Source: DASQDN01 sp035630195 (GTDB lineage Bacteria > Acidobacteriota > Terriglobia > Bryobacterales > Bryobacteraceae). Taken from it: a stretch of 10,704 bases of DNA. The notes under the pieces were generated by a model. It had not been told where the DNA came from. It worked only from the letters and a program-made list of their open reading frames with translations, and made no database searches. Location: positions 1-10,704 of the forward strand of contig DASQLD010000046.1 of the NCBI GenBank assembly GCA_035630195.1, read 5' to 3'. This document shows, in pieces, positions 7,271-10,704 of the stretch (position 1 is the first letter of the stretch; each line of letters begins with the position of its first letter). A program made the translations under genes and the position numbers.

Positions 7271-7317
7271 CTACTGATCTATCGAGCGCTCTATTTGCGC
7301 ATACATAGGTGACTGTT

Positions 7318-8013
7318 ATGGCGATACTTTATGGTGTTCTCAAAGGTACGGTGACGGGCCATCTACGTAATGCGGATGACGATCACTATCAGATTCTCGT
7401 GACTGCGGGAAGCACGATGTTTCGAATCGCGGTCAACGTCAAATCTACACTGAAACCTCCTGATTTGCGGTTCCAGAGCACGACTTCTCTTCCCGCGGCG
7501 CTGACAAAGGAACTGGCGAGCTTGCCGCCGGGATTCAAGAAGGTTCCGAGCAAGCCTGGAGGAATTGCCCAGGACTACGTGCGAGGCGGAATCGTTAAGT
7601 TGGAAAAGTTCAAAATTGTGCCGGGAGATGCTCCGGGCAAGGATAACGATCTTAAGGACACGATGGAAGGAGCGCTCCTGAAGGCCATTGATGAAGCAGG
7701 CTCCATGGTTTATGCCTTCGGCGCGCGCTGGGGTCCTGAGGCGAACAAGAAGGACAAATACTTCAAGTTCCTTCCCGGTAACGGCATTCACGATATCCAC
7801 ATGAACCAGGGGAATGATAAACGCTTTGCCAAAGACGACGGCGTTTATCATGACGGGTGCCTTATCTTCGAGTATCCTGGGTCAAAATACCGTGCGTTCT
7901 ATTTGGCGTTTCAGTCGCAGTCCTTCGATACCGATGACAAGACCGGGCACGCCAAGCCCAAAGGGGCGCCGCCGACGAAACCTCCGAAGCCCAAGAAGCC
8001 GAAGAAGAAGTAG
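7318..8013 (+). CDS. DUF2278 (YukJ-like) family protein
   Basis: A 231-residue DUF2278 protein. The family signature is clear: YGVLKGTVTG (5-14), FRIAVNVKS (35-43), DYVRGGIV (86-93), VYAFGARWGP (131-140), the strongly conserved GIHDIHMNQGN (156-166), GVYHDGCLIFEY (175-186) and FYLAFQSQSFDTDDKTGHA (194-212). No signal peptide is seen. The molecular function of the family is unknown; the invariant HDIHMNQGN histidines could bind metal or form an active site, which is inference. Residues 213-231 form a Lys/Pro-rich tail (KPPKPKKPKKK at the end) that looks disordered and could bind nucleic acid or acidic surfaces. A GTG at 7309 is in frame, but ATG 7318 has AGGTGA (7307-7312) 5 nt upstream and gives the usual family N-terminus. 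A perfect inverted repeat follows 8 nt after the stop. Confidence 0.88.
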   Translation: MAILYGVLKGTVTGHLRNADDDHYQILVTAGSTMFRIAVNVKSTLKPPDLRFQSTTSLPAALTKELASLPPGFKKVPSKPGGIAQDYVRGGIVKLEKFKIVPGDAPGKDNDLKDTMEGALLKAIDEAGSMVYAFGARWGPEANKKDKYFKFLPGNGIHDIHMNQGNDKRFAKDDGVYHDGCLIFEYPGSKYRAFYLAFQSQSFDTDDKTGHAKPKGAPPTKPPKPKKPKKK

Positions 8014-8021
8014 GTTGTGAC

Positions 8022-8061
8022 TTGAATCATCGATTGCCGCGGTGGCCACCCGATGATTCAA
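8022..8061 (+). terminator. Perfect 11-bp inverted repeat after the DUF2278 gene
   Basis: TTGAATCATCG (8022-8032) pairs perfectly with CGATGATTCAA (8051-8061). The 18-nt loop itself contains the palindrome GGTGGCCACC (8041-8050). Its place 8 nt after the stop codon suggests a terminator or transcript-stabilising hairpin. There is no T-run on either side, so factor-independent termination is unproven. A protein-binding site for the next gene is the alternative. Confidence 0.5.
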
Positions 8062-8141
8062 CACTCGTCAGTTTGAACGAGAACGGAAGGGATGGCGCGA
8101 CGTTCGTCCACTGGCGCTATTCATTCTCGATGCAGGCATAT

Positions 8142-9415
8142 ATGCATCAAGTTCATCGCGCGGTGGGAGTAGCCATACTTTGTGTCGCCAGCGTCTCGGC
8201 ATCAGGAGGGGCGTTTGCCGCTCTTCGCGCCGGTCCTAAACCCGTAATGGATCCTCGCCAAGGCGATGGAGGCGTTTCTTCTTTCTATCTGTGGGAAAAG
8301 AGTGTCCCCAACGTACCCCGGTCGACTACTGCGTGATGAACCGCTCCCAGACGAGCTAATGCTTTCTAACGCAATACGTGGAATGCGGATATTGTACACG
8401 TCTACAGACGGGATTGAACGCGCAACCTCGACCACGGTCTCAGGAACAGTCTACTTCCCAAAAGGCTCGCCACCGAGCGGGGGATGGCCGATACTCGCCT
8501 GGGCTCACGGGTTTGTGGGTATTTCTGACATTTGTGCTCCGTCCTGGCGGAAGAGGACAAAAAGGGACATCGATTACCTGAATGCATGGCTTGCTGAGGG
8601 GTTTGCGATCGTTGCTACTGACTACCAAGGGATGGGCACGCCGGGCGGGCATGCGTGGGGAGTCTAGTCATGGAAGCCTACGGAATGATCGACAGTGTAC
8701 GCGCGGCACGAGGCGGGTTTCGCGATCTGTCGAATCGGGTGGTGCTGGTCGGCCAATCTCAAGGCGCACGTGCGGTGTTATCCGCGTCAGCGCTTGCTCC
8801 AACCTATGCCCCTGATTTCGCATTTAAGGCCACGGTCGCCACTGGCGTTCCTGGCGGTCCTCCGCATGCGCCACACACGAAAGCTCCGCAGATTCCTGTA
8901 CCGACACGAAGCGGAGGCGGAATTCAAGCGAGATTGGCCGTGTACAGCGTTTTCCGCTTCCTCGCGTTGAATCGGAGTTTCAATCCGTCTGAATATATCA
9001 GTGATAAGGCCAAGGCTTCCATCGAGGCTGCGCGTAACGGTTGCCTTGCCGACGTGGACGAGGTCAACGCAAAAAACGGCGTCACAGTCGAGAACACGTT
9101 CCGCAGCCTGCCGGAAGCTGAGATACGGCGGGCGGCGCCTATGAGGTTTATCCACGTCCGAAGTTTGCTCGTCCGGTTTTCATTGGCGTCGGGCTGGCCG
9201 ACACCACCACTTTCCCGGAAGCCCAGTACAACTTAGCGGCTGCGGCGTGCTACGAGGGGTCCACCGTCGAAATCCACTACTACGCCGGTCTTGATCATAG
9301 TGGCGTGGTCAATCCATCCCTCGTTGATTCCCTTCCTTTCGTCAGGAAAGCGCTCGGTGGGGAATCAATAGCTGGCATTTGTGCAACTCTGGAACCACCA
9401 CGGCTTGTACGGTAA
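8142..9415 (+). pseudogene. Secretory-lipase-type alpha/beta hydrolase, broken by three frameshifts
   Basis: Joining three frames restores one exported hydrolase of about 424 residues. The signal peptide (MHQVHRAVGVAILCVASVSA) and SSFYLWEKSVP are in the first frame, to about 8308. The second frame (about 8310-8660) holds PGRLLRDEPL, ILYTSTDGIE, ILAWAHGFVGISDICAPS and FAIVATDYQGMGTPGGHAW, then meets TAG at 8665. The first frame resumes (to about 9158) with EAYGMIDSVRAA and the nucleophile elbow GQSQG (Ser codon 8757-8759). The third frame (9158-9415) carries VFIGVGLADTTTF, with the likely acid Asp, and AGLDHSGVV, with the likely catalytic His. The breaks are consistent with an extra C in the run 8306-8309, a missing G at 8657-8660 and a missing C at 9158-9159. 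All triad residues survive, so decay is recent or the sequence has errors. The start is ATG 8142, with AGG 5 nt upstream; ATG 8130 is also possible. Neighbours are all unbroken. Confidence 0.8.
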
Positions 9416-9423
9416 CTCCTAGT

Positions 9424-9468
9424 TTCAGTGTATGAACGTAGCAGCGCGTATGGCCGAGCGACACTGAA
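9424..9468. repeat. 8-bp inverted repeat in the spacer between convergent genes
   Basis: TTCAGTGT (9424-9431) pairs perfectly with ACACTGAA (9461-9468) over a 29-nt loop; ACACTG recurs at 9471-9476. It lies 8 nt after the broken hydrolase and could be its transcription end. The long loop makes this weak. Confidence 0.25.
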
Positions 9469-9480
9469 GGACACTGCTTT

Positions 9481-9502
9481 GCAGCGTCAACATTGGCGCT
9501 GC
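9481..9502 (-). terminator. Small hairpin downstream of the ADOP permease
   Basis: GCAGCG (9481-9486) pairs with CGCTGC (9497-9502) across 10 nt. On the minus strand it falls 15 nt after the permease stop, where a terminator is expected. The stem is short and no T-run follows, so this is tentative. Confidence 0.28.
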
Positions 9503-9517
9503 ATACGTCGCGATACA

Positions 9518-10704
9518 TCACTCGTGCCGTAACGCCACGTTTGGATCGATCCTGGTGGCTCGACTGGCCGGCCATGCGGCGGAGAGCAGGGCAACCGCGG
9601 TTGTGAACAGCCCGGCTAAAATGAAAATCAACGTGGCATTGGCGCGCAAGCCGAAAACTAAGCTCTGAATGAGTTGGGTTCCCGCCAAAGACAAGCCAAC
9701 GCCCACCGCGAGTCCGATGCCTAGTAGCAGCAAGGATTCGGCGAGCGCGGTCCAGACGACATCTTTCCTGGTAGCGCCCAGCGCTATGCGAATTCCGAAC
9801 TCAATCGTGCGGCGCGCGACGCGATACGACACCAGCCCATAGACGCCGACGCAGGCAAGAAGCAAGGCAAGGCAAGCGAAGAAACCGGTGATCTGACTAA
9901 GCAGACGTTCCCGCGTGATGGTTCGTTCGATCCGGTCGGATAGAGTGGCAACCTCAATTACAGGCAAGCCAGGCGCAACTTCAGCAATGATCTTACGTAG
10001 CCGTGGGATGAGCGGGCGAGGATCGCCTTCGGCGCGAACTTCGAGACTACGGGCGAATTGCATTTCCTGGTTGAGAGGACGGTAGGCCATCGGCTGAGCA
10101 GATTCTCTGGGATTTCTTGTCTTAGCGTCTGCGACGATGCCGACAATTTCAAAGCCGGAGTGCCCCAAACTGTAGCCGAAGTTCCTACCCAAAGGGTTGC
10201 GGTCCGCGAAGTACCGGCGCGCGAATGCTTCGTTGATGATCGCAACCGGCGCGGCGCCTGCCGTGTCACGTTCGTTGAAATCGCGGCCACGGATCAACCG
10301 CATTCCCATGATGGTGAAGTATCCCGGCGAGATGAGATTCTCCTTCGTTCCGGGGCGCTCTGATGGTTGAGGCACATAGCCGGGCACATGGATTCCGCTG
10401 CTTTGCTCACCGCCACCGGCAATGCTGGACAGTGAGATGGCTGCGTCGCGGACATCGGGCTCGGACTTAATCCGATAGATGAGTTGCGCGTAGAGCGCGG
10501 GCAGCCGTTGTGGAGATATACCGGCCGATTGCGGGTCGAGCACCGCAGTGACGATGTACTCCCGATCGAAACCGAGATGGGCGCCCATCAAATTCAACAG
10601 GCTCTGGCCGAGTAGTGTTGCGCCGGTCACGAGAACGAACGAGAGCGCGATTTGCGAGACAACCAGGGCGTTTCCAAAGATTCGCGGCGCTCCGAGAGAG
10701 GGGC
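9518..10704 (-). CDS. MacB/FtsX-like ABC permease of the acidobacterial ADOP type, C-terminal half (5' partial)
   Basis: The reading frame is open to the window edge, beyond the GTG at 10628-10630. The extra 24 codons read GNALVVSQIALSFVLVTGA and continue smoothly, so about 394 residues of an expected 800-plus are seen. Order: one helix next to the edge (GNALVVSQIALSFVLVTGATL region), then a MacB-like periplasmic domain with ISPGYFTIMGMRLIRGRDF, AIINEAFARRYF, NPLGRNF and FEIVGIVADAKTRN. The terminal FtsX domain follows, with three helices (FFACLALLLACVGVYGLV; SLLLLGIGLAVGVGLSLAG; TLIFILAGLFTTAVALLSAAW) and the coupling segment RRTIEFGIRIALGATRKDV. The ending PASRATRIDPNVALRHE is characteristic. 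These duplicated permeases often lack an adjacent ATPase, which fits the absence of one here, and their substrates are unknown. It is convergent with the broken hydrolase. Confidence 0.9.
   Translation of the reverse strand, partial: PSLGAPRIFGNALVVSQIALSFVLVTGATLLGQSLLNLMGAHLGFDREYIVTAVLDPQSAGISPQRLPALYAQLIYRIKSEPDVRDAAISLSSIAGGGEQSSGIHVPGYVPQPSERPGTKENLISPGYFTIMGMRLIRGRDFNERDTAGAAPVAIINEAFARRYFADRNPLGRNFGYSLGHSGFEIVGIVADAKTRNPRESAQPMAYRPLNQEMQFARSLEVRAEGDPRPLIPRLRKIIAEVAPGLPVIEVATLSDRIERTITRERLLSQITGFFACLALLLACVGVYGLVSYRVARRTIEFGIRIALGATRKDVVWTALAESLLLLGIGLAVGVGLSLAGTQLIQSLVFGLRANATLIFILAGLFTTAVALLSAAWPASRATRIDPNVALRHE

Noticed and set aside
6718..7308. 196-codon plus-strand reading frame
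   Set aside because: Antisense to most of the zinc peptidase gene and running through its promoter region. The minus strand carries HEIGHH and the rest of the family pattern.
7363..7851. 162-codon minus-strand reading frame
   Set aside because: Antisense to the DUF2278 gene, whose conserved HDIHMNQGN motif settles the strand.
8022..8336. Independent 104-residue small gene
   Set aside because: From 8142 it encodes the signal peptide and first residues of the broken hydrolase. The upstream part starts inside the inverted repeat without a ribosome binding site.
8655..8670. Programmed ribosomal frameshift
   Set aside because: Three separate shifts in different directions and no slippery heptamer fit gene decay or sequencing error better than recoding.
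8655..9236. Stand-alone 193-residue hydrolase
   Set aside because: It lacks the N-terminal strands, and the Asp and His of the triad are in another frame. Its last 25 or so residues are out-of-frame sequence, so it is a fragment.
9342..9575. 77-codon minus-strand reading frame between the hydrolase and the permease
   Set aside because: It overlaps the ends of both neighbours in other frames and has no recognisable features.
1..10704. CRISPR array, tRNA/rRNA genes, insertion sequence or phage module
   Set aside because: No regularly spaced direct repeats, tRNA-like cloverleaf, transposase or integrase motifs, or terminal inverted repeats with target duplications were seen on reading both strands.

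Overview
The window looks like a chromosomal segment of an Acidobacteriota (soil-type, moderately GC-rich) genome. The main clue is the right edge. It carries the C-terminal half of a large MacB/FtsX-like permease ending in the 'P-x-S-R-A-T-R-I-D-P-x-x-A-L-R-H-E' tail typical of the duplicated orphan permeases (ADOP) that are hugely expanded in Acidobacteria. A Tat-exported TIM-barrel enzyme, a stand-alone DUF4159 protein and an SDR of a type I associate with acidobacterial genomes fit the same picture. This taxonomic call is inference from gene content only.

Layout. Positions 1-2422 (+): the 3' half of an AttFG-like ABC permease, overlapping by 11 bp an AttH/CrtC-type lipocalin-fold protein. 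These two are the membrane and exported partner parts of an AttEFGH-like transporter, and the ATPase is presumably upstream of the window. Positions 2425-3477 (-): a Tat-signal mannonate-dehydratase-like (UxuA family) TIM-barrel protein, convergent with AttH (2-bp gap). It is divergent from a signal-peptide DUF4159 protein (3511-4302, +), with only 33 bp between the chosen starts. An SDR oxidoreductase (4339-5067, +) and a NupG-like nucleoside:H+ symporter (5136-6368, +) follow. A membrane-anchored neutral zinc metallopeptidase of the YpfJ/KPN_00809 family (6376-7212, -) is convergent with the symporter. A DUF2278 (YukJ-like) protein (7318-8013, +) is divergent from the peptidase across a 105-bp region that contains an imperfect 20-bp palindrome.

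The stretch 8014-9517 has no intact gene. It begins with a perfect 11-bp inverted repeat just after DUF2278. It then holds a broken secretory-lipase-type alpha/beta hydrolase (8142-9415), whose single ancestral reading frame is interrupted by three one-base shifts, each in a short G or C run. It ends with a short spacer carrying two weak hairpins. The window closes with the 5'-truncated ADOP permease on the minus strand (9518-10704).

The genes are mostly single units rather than one pathway; only the AttFG/AttH pair is clearly co-translated. I see no CRISPR array, tRNA, rRNA, transposase or phage gene, and no convincing multi-gene undescribed system. The best leads are the lipocalin-coupled ABC system, the exported UxuA-like enzyme, the palindrome between the peptidase and DUF2278, and the triple-frameshifted lipase.
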